A stretch of 64,000 bases of DNA from Dactylonectria macrodidyma (GCA_020744425.1 JAGMUV010000002.1:744001-808000), one strand, 5' to 3'. Shown: positions 23,221-35,100, counted from the stretch's first letter. Notes: a model not told the origin generated them from the letters alone. Program-made: numbers and translations.

Positions 23221-24424
23221 GGAGACCTCGACTTGCGCTACAGAAACTAACACCGCGTGCCATCAGGTCTGCACAACGAAGCCCTGCGCAACCGTCTGCA
23301 ACACCTACGTCGGCTGCGACTGTACCACCTCGCAGGTAACAGACTACTGGGTATCATGCGGAGCCTCATCATGCACCACTACCTCGAGCCAAGTCATCAC
23401 CGGCTGCTTCCTCACCGCAACAGCCACAACGACTGGCTCATCTTGTCCGCTTATCACCGTCGATCCCGGCAAGGACGACCTGGGGGACGACGACAGCGCA
23501 CTTGGGAACTTGGGAACCGCGTACAAGACCACCTACTCTGCCAGCGTCATTGTCGAGGCGACGCCGTATCCCGTTAACAGCGGCTACGTGACCGTCGACA
23601 GGACTGCTTACCCCATTTCGAACGTCAAGTCGGTTTCTAGGACCAAGCTGGACGGGACCTCGGCTATCGTTATTCCTTCTCACGTCGGCACCACCATCTC
23701 TATCACGTTGGCAGATATTCACATCTACACCACCACGTACCCATCGGCTACGACAACGGTATCGCCCGCTACGAAAACAACGAAAACGACGGCATCGACG
23801 ACATCGACGACAACCACATCATATCCTACCAACTCGGCCGTCAACGAGGGCGAAGGCTACTGCTTCGCGGGCAAGTCGGGCTATGTTGAGCTGACACTCG
23901 ATGAAGCGCAGCAGGTAGTCGAGTCTTTTTGCTCTGCCAGCTATGTCCTCGATCCTCTCAACACAGTTGGCCAAAACATTGCGCTCGAAGAGGATGGCTA
24001 TACTGTCCTTGTGTCGGCCAAGTGGGCACCCGACCAGACCGGCTGCGGAGCCAAGGAGCCCTTCCCTTTTGCAGAAAACAGCATCAACTTTGACCGCTGC
24101 CTGAACGGCTGGAACACGGCCTTCTTCTGTGAGGATCAAGAGGCCGAAATTGAGTCTAGCTACGGCGGCGCGTATGTTCTCGACCCTCCAGAGACTGGCG
24201 GCTGTCTTCTTCTCAGCTTGTATGCGTACGACACATCTGTCATGAGGCTCAGTATATTCAGTTCACTTTCAAAAGGAGAGAGCGGGTCGCTCGTGCCTCT
24301 TGCGATGAATACGACTCACATGGGTGATGAGCCTGTCTGGGTGTCGAGTAACAATGCTGATGCTCCTGAAGCATGGCCTGCTTTTGAGAGCACATCGTCC
24401 AATCATAGAAAATTATTTAGCTAG
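19786..24424 (+). CDS. Large secreted CE3-type SGNH esterase with FG-GAP/VCBS repeats and Cys-rich C-terminal region
   Basis: Five exons: 19786-21196, 21265-21696, 21752-21925, 21991-22326 and 22389-24424, coding 1,462 residues. A signal peptide (SLVVMLLALMAPLAAA) precedes an SGNH hydrolase domain: GDSIT (S43), GTNN (about 119-122) and DEKH (D204, H207), the arrangement of carbohydrate esterase family 3. About nine calcium-type FG-GAP/VCBS repeats follow (DLNGDRIADY, DVDNDGKAD, DVDGDGYADY, DMDGDGLSD and others), likely forming a beta-propeller. Next come a Thr/Ser/Pro-rich linker, Gly and Gly-Pro runs, 15 consecutive Asp (23174-23218), Cys-rich segments and a conserved-looking C-terminal domain (GYCFAGKSGY, NFDRCLNGWNTAFFC). 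Each of the four introns interrupts the repeat at the same phase-1 place, after DGDGKA or its equivalent. It probably deacetylates an extracellular polysaccharide. A second in-frame ATG at 19801 is an alternative start. Confidence 0.88.
23174..23218 (+). repeat. GAC/GAT trinucleotide run coding 15 aspartates
   Basis: Fifteen consecutive Asp codons, first GAC and then mixed GAT/GAC, lie inside the linker of the CE3-type protein. The run stays in frame. It is likely length-variable between strains. An acidic tract of this kind could bind cations or basic wall components; that is inference. Confidence 0.85.
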
Positions 24425-24562
24425 CAAAGTTGAGCTAACTTTTAAAATGAGTCTTCATACATACCTAAGTTGAACCTGTTGTTGGCCCTTGCATTTTAGC
24501 ATGAAATTTATTTACAATTTACTACATAAAAATAAATGTCAAAATGTTATAAAACCAAAAAA
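24425..24562. other. AT-rich spacer and 5S rRNA termination region
   Basis: An AT-rich 3' flank lies between the esterase stop and the 5S gene on the opposite strand. The A run at about 24557-24563 reads as a T run directly after the 5S 3' end on the minus strand, the expected RNA polymerase III terminator. Confidence 0.6.
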
Positions 24563-24681
24563 ACATACAACAGCGAGGATTCCCCGGTCGTCACCGACCC
24601 GAGTACTAATTCGCCGCTTCTCAGCTTGACTAAGGGAGAGCGGACGGGATCCCGTATTTTCTAAGAGCTATGGTCGTATGT
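24563..24681 (-). rRNA. 5S ribosomal RNA
   Basis: Read on the minus strand, the sequence starts ACATACGACCATA and ends TGTTGTATGT, which pair as helix I. Conserved internal blocks are present: GGGATCCCGTCCGCTCTCCC in the middle and GGGTCGGTGACGACC near the 3' side. The length of 119 bases is right for fungal 5S. Helix II reads GCTCTTAG against CTGAGAAGC, unlike the CCACTGG/CCAGTGAGG form I recall from other filamentous ascomycetes, yet it still pairs with the usual bulged A, so changes look compensatory. A T run follows. Single dispersed 5S genes are normal in filamentous ascomycetes. It lies between convergent-side flanks of the esterase and the kinase promoter. Confidence 0.93.
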
Positions 24682-24822
24682 GCTGGACGAGGCATTGAGA
24701 CGGCCCATGTCCAAGAGGAAGCCGCGTCAACCCCCAACTCGGGAGCCATCTTCATCTTCCCAAAGCGAGCGATCATCTTGGGCCTGCTGCTTCCGTGTAC
24801 GTTGTGAATTGACATTTCGAAC

Positions 24823-26238
24823 ATGGGTAACAATCGGCATGAGTCGGAATTCTCCGCCGCCCAACCTGCGCTCCAGGAAGACCCAGTTCCCGATCAACAG
24901 CCCACTGCCGCCTCTGGAGATGTTGAAGAGGGCAGAGCTGTATACCGGCCTGGCGGTTTCCATCCCGTTTATATCGGTGACGTTTTAAACGACAGATTCG
25001 AGGTTCTGAACAAGATTGGCTACGGTCGCTATTCGACAGTCTGGCTGATCAGAGATCTACAAGCCAAGTGAGTAGTGTCCGGCTCGCTGCATGTTTTTCT
25101 CTCTCAAGCTCTCGGCTGACGTTCCTAATTGCAGCGGCGATGGACAGGATGTGTTCCGGGCGCTCAAGGTGTTGAGCGCTGGATGCTACGGCCAAGGGGA
25201 CGACATTATGGAAAAGGAGATTTTAACCCATCTTCGAGATGGGGATCGCAGCCAGTTGGGCTACGCTTATGTCTGCCACCTTGTCGATGAGTTCGAGCAC
25301 CAGGGCCCAAACGGCACTCACATATGCCTTGTCTTTGAGCTCATGGGCGAAACTCTTCGCAGCTTTGGCGCCTGGTTTCCTGAAAGCATGATCCCATACT
25401 CGGTCATGCGCAGGTTCGCGATTCAACTTTTGTTGGCTCTGGATTTCGCCCATGAACACAACGTTATCCACACAGGTATGAGCAGTACGCTGGCAAAGCA
25501 CGATTAACCCTATGGTCTATTTCATGGCTGACCAATTCCTCTCGGATAGATATCAAACCAGATAACATCTTCGTCAAGTTCCGTGATTACTCTCGGATCG
25601 ACTCTGACTATCTGTCGGAAGTTCCCATCCCCAAACAGGACCAGGAAGAGACTCAATATTGCCCAGTACCGTCCCAGCCGCTCCGCGGGTACTACTTTAG
25701 CCAGGCAGACAGCACTCGTGTAAACGAGTTCGATATTGCGCTCGGAGACTGGGGAGTCTCAAGCTGGACTACGAAGCACCTCATTGAGAAGATCCAACCA
25801 GTGGCCCTTCGCTCTCCCGAGGTCCTCATTGAGGCTCCTTGGGACGCATCCACCGACTGGTGGAACCTAGGCGCTGTACTACTTGAAGTGTTCCGCGCTG
25901 TTCGAATGTTTAGCGGCAGGGTTCCTCCGAACGGACAGTACGAGCTCAAGAGACACCTGACTGAGATTGTTGACCTTCTCGGGCCGTTTCCTAAGGCACT
26001 TCTCGTGAAAGGCAACCAGGATATTGTTTGTAACCTGTTCGACAACGAGGGACGGGTCAAAGACGCAGCACATCTCAAACGGCCTGGCCTGTTGTCCGAG
26101 GCTTTCATGCCTGGTCTGAGCCAAGAACAAAAGGAGGATTTCGCCTCGTTCCTGAAGACATTGATGAAGATCAATCCAGAAGAGCGTCCATCGACAATGG
26201 ATCTCTTGCGGCATCCTTGGCTGGAGGCAGTAGCGTAG
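24823..26238 (+). CDS. SRPK-like serine/threonine protein kinase
   Basis: Three exons: 24823-25067, 25135-25475 and 25550-26238, coding 424 residues. The glycine loop is IGYGRYSTVW, the ATP-binding lysine is in ALKVL, the catalytic loop is HTDIKPDN (HTD in place of HRD, typical of SR-protein kinases) and the activation segment ends in SPE. The metal-binding motif is GDWG in place of DFG. The sequence RYSTVW and the phrase DVLNDRFEVLNKIGYG also match fungal SRPK-type kinases, which often phosphorylate RS-rich splicing or transport factors. The long spacer insert of classical SRPKs is absent, so this belongs to the short fungal expansion of the family. Substrates are unknown. The start ATG fits the family's short N-terminus; the 5S gene lies 140 bases upstream. 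Confidence 0.88.
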
Positions 26239-26883
26239 TTCGAATGGAGAAGAATGTAACTAGTTTGTAGAAAAACGACCAATTGTGATATGTTTGCTTT
26301 CATACAATGGTAGCGTGAGAAGAGGACAAGACCTTGATGGATGTGTATCGCCCTGTGTATCTGCCAGTTGTCAACTAATGGATGAGACATCTCGGCAGGA
26401 TGTGCACAATGAATAGAAACAGGTAACATGTGAAAAAATATTTCCTCTATAAACTTTGTTGTATCTACACTAGGGAACACCGCATGAGTTATTTCAGTGT
26501 ATAAGGAAAGGCTTTGAGTAAGTATGTTTACTGAAGTACTATATCAAAATTTTAAGAATTCATAGCTGAGTAGCTACTATACACCTAGCCTATCAAACAC
26601 TAGAACCATAATCTGTGCTATCAGCTTGCAGGTACTCGAAACTTGCTAACAATGATTGTTACCATCGTGTAATATAGTCTAGTGTAATTGAAGTAGACGT
26701 ACAGATTTGTGCGTAGAATCCACACATCCAGGTCACTCCGTAAGGTGAGAGGAGATTAAAAGATTATAATTGGGAAGAAATTTGGTCGCTGTCGCTATGA
26801 ATCTCTCGAAAAGGAATTTCGGCGATTTGTATGATATGTAAGCTTACGCCGCATACACAGCCAGAAGCAAGCCTAACATCGCC
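26239..26883. other. AT-rich convergent intergenic spacer
   Basis: The spacer separates two convergent genes and should contain both terminators. It is richer in A and T than its surroundings. I see no exon, RNA gene or repeat in it. Confidence 0.5.
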
Positions 26884-27501
26884 TCAAGGTACATGTGGGA
26901 CAGTAGGCCGACGAGGATTAGGAATCGGGATGGCGCGGTATGTTGGAAACTTGGGGCCTCCAGGAATACGCTCCACAACCGGAGGCGGTCTCTGTACGAA
27001 ACTGCGATGAGACCGCGTCGACCGGGGAGTCATGGGCGGTATGAACTGAGGCGGCATGAACTGAGGCGGCATCTGTTGTGGCGGCATCATTCGCGGCGTC
27101 GCGGGTTTCGGTGTCCGTCGGTATTGTCCCTTAGGCGGCCACGGCTCTGGCGTGTCGTCGGTGAAGTACGAGCTGCTGTAGCTCCCGTAGCTGCGCCGGT
27201 CGCCGTGCCGCCTCGGGGGCGGAGGTGGCGGGCGGCGGCGGCAGCAGCAGATAATGATCATGACTAGGACGAAGAAACCGACGAGGGAGCCGACGATGGC
27301 TCCGACTTGGGCATTTGTGAGCCCTCCGCTACTTTCGTGGTGTTCTGTGACGACTGTGGTTGAGTCTGTAGGCTGGCTCCCGCTCAGCGTAACGTGCGTC
27401 GTGAATGTGGTATGTTCCCAGGTGAGGGTTTGGATGATGACATGGGCCTCTTGACGAGCCGCTATCGACTGTGAAGGTGGCGCGGCTGTAATTATCGCCA
27501 T
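26884..27501 (-). CDS. Single-pass membrane protein with Pro-rich cytoplasmic tail
   Basis: Single exon, 205 residues, no recognised family domain. An N-terminal Thr/Ser-rich region of about 65 residues precedes one strong membrane helix (VGAIVGSLVGFFVLVMIIICCC, residues about 66-87), followed at once by RRRPPPPPPRR. The juxtamembrane Cys and Arg residues suggest palmitoylation and an inside-positive C-terminus. The tail contains short repeats MPPQFMPPQFIPP and several Ser/Tyr clusters. The layout (short Ser/Thr-rich ectodomain, glycine-rich helix, basic stop) recalls fungal wall-stress or Mid2/Wsc-like sensors, but there is no WSC domain and no clear cleavable leader. An ATG at 27501 is used. 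The assignment to a sensor class is only an analogy. Confidence 0.7.
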   Translation of the reverse strand: MAIITAAPPSQSIAARQEAHVIIQTLTWEHTTFTTHVTLSGSQPTDSTTVVTEHHESSGGLTNAQVGAIVGSLVGFFVLVMIIICCCRRRPPPPPPRRHGDRRSYGSYSSSYFTDDTPEPWPPKGQYRRTPKPATPRMMPPQQMPPQFMPPQFIPPMTPRSTRSHRSFVQRPPPVVERIPGGPKFPTYRAIPIPNPRRPTVPHVP

Positions 27502-30033
27502 AATGTGTCGATAGTGTCTCTTATAACGCTTCTGAGTTTTTGCTGGCTGAAGTGAAGACTACAGTCCTGCCTACATGTGCAAGAAAGTGTCCTGGTTTGC
27601 AACTCAGGTCTGGCGACGACCTCCTTTTGTGAGCGCATTGCTTGCGGCGCATGCGAACCGTCCCATTCCCTTATCAGGAGGCAACCACTGCCCACGCCTG
27701 TCTAGTCATCTGATGGTTGCTTTGGGGGGGGGGGGGGGGGGGGGGGGGCACCAATGCTGTTACTCTGAGGGAGGAATGAGTGTGGTTGGCGGCCGCAAGT
27801 GTTCCCAGTGTGAGTGTGGGGTTACCAATTGAGAGGGAGGCGCATTTGCTGCTCGACTTGCATGCGAACGTCATGTTTTCCAAGCCTGGGTTGAAAGCTC
27901 CCAGGGTGTGGGAAACGGCCCCCAAAGTGTAAGTGGGCTGCTCTGCAGCATCAGAGGTCTGTCGCATCGCGAAAGCTGCAAACACCGGACCAATGAGGAG
28001 ATTGCGCAGCGACGAGTGTGTGTGGACGATGCATGCTAGGCTCCCAGGGCTGAAGCACTGAAGCGGGTAGAGCGCGATGCCTTGTTTGGCGCCTTGCGGG
28101 CAGCTGTTCTGAAAGGGTTGCGAGTGGTCAGGCGGACCCCATTTCCTAGTGGTTGTTGGTTGCATGCATCTACGCCGATGGAGATGGACGAAGCTGCGGC
28201 GCTGACAACCTCGCGGAACCACCGTCTCAGATCAGAAGCGACGGCCGAAAGCGAGACAAGGGCCCCGTCAGACATGGGAACGTGAATCTGTCCGCAGCAC
28301 TGCCAGCACATCAAGTCGGACAGATCGAGCCCTAGGAGAGTTTTGGCGATCACCGGGGGTTCATCTTATCCAAACGAAAGAATCTGGGTGCGCTCCTAAA
28401 CCTTTGCTACCTTGCATCAAATGCAGGTGTCCAAAGTGAGGGGTTTCGCCGATGCCGTGGTAGGCAAGCTACATACATCTGGATCACCTGCTCAAAACCG
28501 ACGCGCAACCCGTCATACGAAGCCAACGTTGAAAGCACTGCATTGAAGGCGCAATTCGGTTAGTCTTGTCTACGGGCAAGGTGTCCCAGTTTCAAGCCGA
28601 CGATCGACTTGCCAGAAGAGTCATTGTCGGAGGAATTACGGGGCCCGGCCCGGTCCGTTGCTGGAAGTGGGGCTCTTTCAGGGCGACTCCTCGGAGCATC
28701 TGCCTGAGGCACCTGGGTTTGCGATGGTGTACTTCCTCTGTCCATATTGAGACGTGGATAGCAGTGTTTTCACCCTTATTTTTGTTTTATATCGATCGCT
28801 GTAGGCTATTTTGGGGAACCCGGAATGCTGCATGGCTTCTTTAAATGATTTGTCATAGGTACTGAGTGGACGAGTCATTGAGCGAATTGTTTGCGGATCC
28901 CGCGTATGGCTTGTTCGGTTGGGTAGCTACATGGCCAGGTCTCCCACATTTCTCCATGCAAGAAGGTCAGTGTAGTTCAGAATGGTCGGGAATTCAGCGG
29001 TCTTGATATCTCTCAATACAAGGATGTCTCAGCCTCCTGATACTAACACCGCCACAAGTGAAAGGTGTAAGCCACATCAGCCCTACGGATGGAGGATCTA
29101 CATAGCAACATAGCTTCAACTATAACCAGGCAATTAATATTCCATGTGATGATATCTTTCATGTCGCCAATTGTTCCTGATAGAGACTTGAAAGACCTTA
29201 CAGCTGGGGCTCGTGTTGAAGAATGATTGTGCTATTTGTTGGCGTTAAGTGACTTGCTTCTTGTCTGACATCTCTTGGGAGTGCATGATAGTACGCACTC
29301 TGGTTATCAAGACATTCACTTCTATTCAATTTGCCGCTGTTCGCGCGAACACACATCCAGAAATGCTTGTCTCTCGAATCAGCATCCGAAATAGCTGCAT
29401 GAGCCCCTCGAGACTATACTATTGTCGATTAGCCTGATGGCTGCGAATCGTTGGGGTTAGACAAGGGTTTTAGGCAACCATGCAGGCAATTTCATCCCCA
29501 TTCGTCGATGCAAGACAACTATGACTGCTGCTTTTCTTCTGCTCAGGCCATTACTACCTTACGCCTTGGTTGATGCAGCTTATTTCCTTGGCGCTAGGCG
29601 AAGAGGCATTGTTTCTAGAGGCCGATGGAAGACAATTGCCCCAATTCTAGTAGTGGAATGCGATGGAAAATTTTGGCATTGGAGAAGAGAATGCCGTCAT
29701 TTCAATCCCGTTTGGAATGCTGCCTTAGTGTATGGCCTGCACCGAATGAGACATAAGTGGTTTAGATATTCCAGGTAAAAGCTTCATTGCGCTCAAAGTG
29801 TTGTGAATTGAAAAGTGCCCGCGGCATCTACGGCCACGAGATTTGTGTATTTGACAATCCGGCATGCTATCCCACGCGTACGATCTCACATCCTCCTTTT
29901 TTCCTGTTGCTTGCCATCTATTAAATCATTAAGAAGAACCGAAAAGAACATTATCTGCGCCTTGTTTTGACTCGAGACTTGGAATGGGGCTGTGTAGATA
30001 TGATGCTATGTAGGGGACGGATGGACGAGCAGA
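27502..30033. other. Intergenic region containing a 25-G homopolymer
   Basis: This 2.5-kb space has no supportable gene. A run of 25 G bases lies at 27724-27748. The ORFs at 27674-28222 and 28036-28353 on the minus strand have no family signature and the first depends on the homopolymer. The ORF at 29521-29778 plus (85 codons) is also unsupported. Flanks should hold the promoter of the membrane-protein gene and the 3' end of the chitin synthase gene. Confidence 0.45.
27724..27748 (+). repeat. Homopolymer of 25 G
   Basis: Twenty-five uninterrupted G bases, then CACC. Such a tract can form a G-quadruplex and is unstable in replication and hard to sequence, so its length is uncertain. It sits about 220 bases upstream of the membrane-protein start codon. 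Confidence 0.85.
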
Positions 30034-32137
30034 TTAGTGTGTACCGCGACCGCCAACATCGTCGCCATCCTTTTCGTCGTCACTGCGGATGACTTCGCGG
30101 GTCTTACCCCATTTGAAGTCGTCAGAATTGAAGAGGGAGTATACCAGGATGACAATATTCATGAAGGGGGAAGTGACGATATGGAGGAAGAAGCCCACAA
30201 AGTACTGCATGCGTTCGAGGTTATTCCGGGGCAACCAGAAGCCGATGCAAAAGGAGTAGACCTGAGGGCTTCCACGTCAGCTCACTAACAAGCTCCTAGG
30301 CAACAATAAGTCCATGGGAAGGCACTCACGTAGCGGAAGAATAAGACGCAAATTAGACCAAGGAAGACAGGATCTGACATGACTTCCTTGCCTCGTTTGG
30401 CAAAGACAATCATGAGCTCGACAAAGGCAGCAATGATAAAAGGCGTAATGGCCCAAGTGACGACGGCGACGATGCTCTGCAGGCGCTCGATAGGGATAAT
30501 TCCCGGACGAAAGATCATGACGAACTCGTTGGAGATGCTGCCCAGGGCCCATCGCTTGCGCTGCGACAGAAACACCTTCCAGTTCTGCGGCACAATGGTG
30601 AAGGCCTTGGCTCGCAGTGCCTGGGCCGTCTGCTTATGCGGGAACAGGCTGAAGATGATGGAGGCATGGATGCTGTCCTCGGAGTAGTTGCCCATGATGT
30701 GCTGCGTCATGGCGTCGTTGGGCTTGGGGCAGTAGCCGAAGCGCTCGCGGAGCACTGAGTCGCCAAAGGTAGCTTCGTCAACGCGGATGAGCTGGCAGCA
30801 GCCGGGGAGGCAGTTGACCTTGCCCGTGATGCGGGATTGGAACATCCGGCGAAGGCCTTGGGTCTGGGAATACTCGACAGACTGATATAAAGACCACCAA
30901 CCCCAGTTACGACCATCGTAGTCGACGCAGACGTGGCCGCATACGCCCACGACCTTGGGATTCTTGCGGATCTCCTTGAGCATCTCCCAGACGCAGTAGT
31001 CGTCGAAGACGGTATCGGCGTCCATGCCGCACAGGAAGTCGATGTTGTCGACGCCGCCCTGCACAAAGTTGTTGCCCAAGTACTCAAACAGCTCGTTGTT
31101 GAACATGGTGACGACATTCTCCGACCGCTGCTTGAAGTGGTACAGGAACGACCGCGCAAAGCATAGGCTGTCGCGCTTCCCCTGGTTGTAGCGCTTGCCA
31201 ACGAAGACGTACGGGATGCCCTTGTACATGCCCGTCTGCGTCTTAACCGGCATGAAGAGGCCATCGCGGGCGCGGTATCCGTTCTCGAAGTAGCGAGAGG
31301 GGCCTGACTCGAGGATATCTTCGAGGAGGTAGCCCTGCGTGGTCTTTTCCATGCCGGGGCCCCGGACGTTGCCATCGACGACGATGAAGATGACGCGAGG
31401 ATGGTCTTCAATGTTCTTCTGAGCAATCAGCGAGTCGAGCGAGCGCCTCAGCTCCTCGTATGTCTCGTTGTAGCAAGGCAGCAGCATCACCATCTTCTCG
31501 GGCAGCGCAGGCAAATTCTCTTTGGGGTGATACCAGAACAGGAGCACCTTTGTGACGAAGAAGTACAGGATGATGCAGACGCACATGGCGGCCTGGAGCA
31601 TCGTGTTGGAGCTGAGCAGCACAAGGAAGAAGTAGTAGACGGTGGTGCCGTAGCGGTAGCCGACAAAGATGAGGGCGGCGTTGATCATGGCAAGGCCCAA
31701 TATGAGGGCCCATTTCTGGAGGCGAAGCACCCCCCTGGACATCTTCTTGAGCTCCTCGTCCGAGTCCCATCGCAGCTTGGCTTCCTCTTGTTGAACTGAG
31801 GATGTAAAGGACGTGTTTGAGGCGACCCCCTGTGACAACCAAGACGCGTGGGTGATGCCCGAGCGCGGTGTCTGCGCACCTGGAGGGAAGCTGCCATTGA
31901 TGTCCCGAATCATAGACTGCAGCCGTATTAGCAATTATTCGTGAGACACGGAGCAGAGGCAGAGAAATTAGTATGCAGAAGGATACGCACCGAATCACGC
32001 GAGGTGTGACCACTAGGTCGAAGTTGATATTGAGTAGATTGGCTGCAGGATACTGGAGGGCCATTTACCCGCTCAGACGAGGACGCAGCCGACTCGCCAC
32101 CCGGGGGAGGTAGTCGAGGAATTGTGAGAGCGGTCAT
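30034..32137 (-). CDS. Chitin synthase, short form without myosin motor
   Basis: Three exons: 32137-31991, 31916-30330 and 30261-30034, coding 653 residues. The family 2 glycosyltransferase core shows LLPCYNETYEELRRSLDSL, VDGNVRGPG, the DAD-type metal motif in CGMDADTVFDD, and the product-binding QRKRW. Two membrane helices lie before the core (WALILGLAMINAALIFVGY, AAMCVCIILYFFVTKVLLFWY) and several after it (IVAVVTWAITPFIIAAFVEL, VFLGLICVLFFRY, FVGFFLHIVTSPFMNIVILVYSLF). It ends with the charged tail WGKTREVIRSDDEKDG. It polymerises GlcNAc from UDP-GlcNAc at the plasma membrane. The small size and lack of a motor or cytochrome b5 region fit the divergent ChsD-like group (class VI or VII depending on scheme); the class is inference. 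The exon borders before SMIRD and VYSFC are clear. Confidence 0.93.
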
Positions 32138-35100
32138 GGCACCGACGAAGTGGTTGAGATGGACAACTCGCAGTTGGTAGAGGCCCAGCCCCTTACAGAC
32201 AGATGACTGCTCAACAAGTCGTGGATGAATATGCTTGAACAAGCAACAAGAAGATAGAAGGCGTCAACGAGTGGGATATGGTGATATGTATGTGTGAAAC
32301 AGGACGAGCACCTAGCAAAAATCAACACCGACAACGGCGACAACGACGATAAGCAATAACGAGGGGAAGATATGAGATCGAAACACCAGCAGCGGCAATG
32401 ATGGAAAGGGTCGCGATACTCGATCAGCGAAAGGATGCCCTTGGGCCAAAAGGGGATTCAACTTGAGCGAGCGACGGGGGGGTAAGCAGTAAGAGAGGAG
32501 AAATGAGAGGAGGAAAACCGGGAAGCAGCGAAGCTATAGCAGGATGTGAGACTGCGGAGTCTGCGTTGGCCAAGCAAAAAACAGAACTCCCTTCTTCTCT
32601 CCCGCACTTGACGTGCTCTCGCGATCCTGCAAAGAGACAAGGTCCATGCAAAGCTGTCACAGACAGTTGGCCCGGGTCCCCGCCCTCGGGGCGTCTCGAC
32701 GAGAATCATTGCGCTGGCATCGAGCAGCAAAACAGAGTGTCCCTCTCACCCTCCCTCTTACTCCTCAACTTTTGAGATGGTCCCAGTACAGAGCACGGCA
32801 GCGGCATCACAAACCCACCTCTAGGCGGCCAAATACGGACAATTTCAGCTTCCGGTGCAAGCAAGGGTGTGTGTGAAAGGCGGGATATAGCTAGGCTACA
32901 TGCTGTTGTCCTTTGCACCACGGGGGCAAATAGTCCTTAAAGGGGGCACAGTGGACTATACGACCGAGTAGAATCATGCACGCCCCCCTCGACGCTCAAT
33001 TGCCGTTTGACGCCGACCGGCAGCCATGTTTCTTCTTCAGTCGTGAAGAAACAAGGATGGGCGAAGAAATGCTGACCCCGTCTGTTGGACGGCATGGGTT
33101 TATTCAGCGTGTTCTGAGCCTATGTAATACGTACTTATGGCGGATAACGAGACATCCCGGGAACTTCGAATTATAGTACCGTTTGTGGCCCTTTAGTAAC
33201 GACGACAGGGTTAAGTAAACGACCAGCCCCACGAGTGTATAGCTGACCGCAATTCCGGGATGCCTGGTGCACGTTACCGATGAAGACTTTCTATTCGGGC
33301 CTAGGAAGCGCCATCATCGTACCAAAGATTGCCAAGGGAGCAGCACGTATCCGAGTACCTGGCCGGGGTTTCTGCTTGGTCCGCTTTGAAGACAACCAGC
33401 CGTGTTGGTGTTACCCGCTCCATTCAATATTTCCACCCTCGACCCGCATTGTGCTCTGATAACTAAGAATTCTTGTAAGCGCAACGGAGGTTACCAAGCA
33501 CCAAGTTGAGAGCAATAGAAAACGTTGGCTGAGTACAGGGAGTCTGGCAGGGCCTTTGCGTTGTTTGCTGTGCGCAAAGGACTCCTCGACGCTGAGGTCG
33601 AAACAACAAATTCGTAAATTGCATAAACCTTAATGTATGCTACATGAGTGGCTGTATTCTCACATCTGACAAGCAGATGGCGAATTTGTGTTTACGGCCC
33701 GAATGGCCAACCCACGGTGCTCGCGGATTCGTAATCGCGAGAAGTCCTAAAGAAGGGGAGGCAGCCTTGTTCAAGTAGCTCCGGTAAATCCGGCCAGGGG
33801 CTGCGGAAGGTATCGTGACGATGTCCGCAGACATCATGGTCGATATTGTAGTCTTGGCTAGTGTTTTCAGCTTAAGCCCAACGACGCAACTTGATCCTTG
33901 GGCAAGGAAACTCACAGATGCGATATGCAAGACGGCATTCCGGGACGGCGTGACGACTTACGCAGACGGGAAGCCCACTCTCGGCCGGATTCGGGTCCAT
34001 ACTGAGGATGTCAATGTACCAATACCCGGATGTGCGACTGAAACGCCCACATACGGTGTCTACATACTCCGTAGCCTCCGCAACACAGTACACAACCCGC
34101 CATCTCAACACACCGAGACGGGATCATGGTAGCGACCTTGGGCGTGTAGAATCCCAACAACCGTCAGCAGCCTAAATTCCGTCAGGGTGGATGCCCTGAA
34201 ATGCACGCAAGTCGCCGTCTGTGACTGCAGAGGGTTGAGTCGCCGGTAGTCTAGATTAGACGAAGCTGCAAGTCAGCTCAGGCGCCTGCAGGGACGGAGG
34301 ACTGGCGGAATTAAGCAACAAAATGGTGTTTTCCCCCTCTTTCTATTTCACGCCGTCGCGCCTCGTTTTGTCATTCTGCATATCCGGCCAGCCATCCTGC
34401 GTGTTGTCTAGTCCACGGCCGGGATGTTGTGCAACCACTTGCGACCCTACGATTACAGGCCCCGTCCGTCTCTTGAAAAGCCTCATCTGCACGAAATCTG
34501 ACAGTCAGTCATGCAGAAGACGCACACCGGTGTGATCCCTCGCCTGAATCCGGAGTCCGGAGCACCGGCACACCTTGCACCGCACCAAGAATCTTCCTGT
34601 TGGACTCTTATGATTTGCTTTTGTCCCGCATCCGAGGAGGGGGCCCCAGCGTTGTGAGATGGGAGGGGCCGATTGGGTGGGTGCCTGAGAGCTGTGTTTG
34701 TGTGTACCATGACTAAGTTATTGTTTGTATGTGTGCCATGTGCAGGATTGCTGTGCAAGTCGTTGGGAGTGTGAGAGACCTTTGCTTTGCTCCGCGGTTG
34801 GTCGATGGCTCTTACGCGTCACACCCCGATCCGCAGGCAACGAAACAAAGACTATTTGGGATGGTTGGAATACTTTGTAGTAGATCAATAGGTATCATCT
34901 TGGTGAGGCAGCATGAGGGGGCTCCATCGACACGTGGGAATACGGGACGATAACCATCTTCATACGAAGAACCAAGAGCCTCAGCGTCACGGTGTGTTTC
35001 GCCACGGAACCACCGTTTGCTCTTTTACAAATAGGCCGGCGCCTGTGTGATGTGACGGTTGCTATCTATATAACCATACGATACACCATCATCACTGTAG

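Noticed and set aside
22517..23263. 248-codon minus-strand ORF
   Set aside because: It is antisense to the CE3-type gene, and its repeats are the complement of the Gly and Asp codon runs.
27674..28222. 182-codon minus-strand ORF with poly-Pro
   Set aside because: Its poly-Pro comes only from the 25-G homopolymer, and the rest shows no family signature.
30707..31426. 239-codon Ser/Arg-rich ORF on the minus strand
   Set aside because: Another frame of the chitin synthase exon; composition reflects its GC-rich codons.
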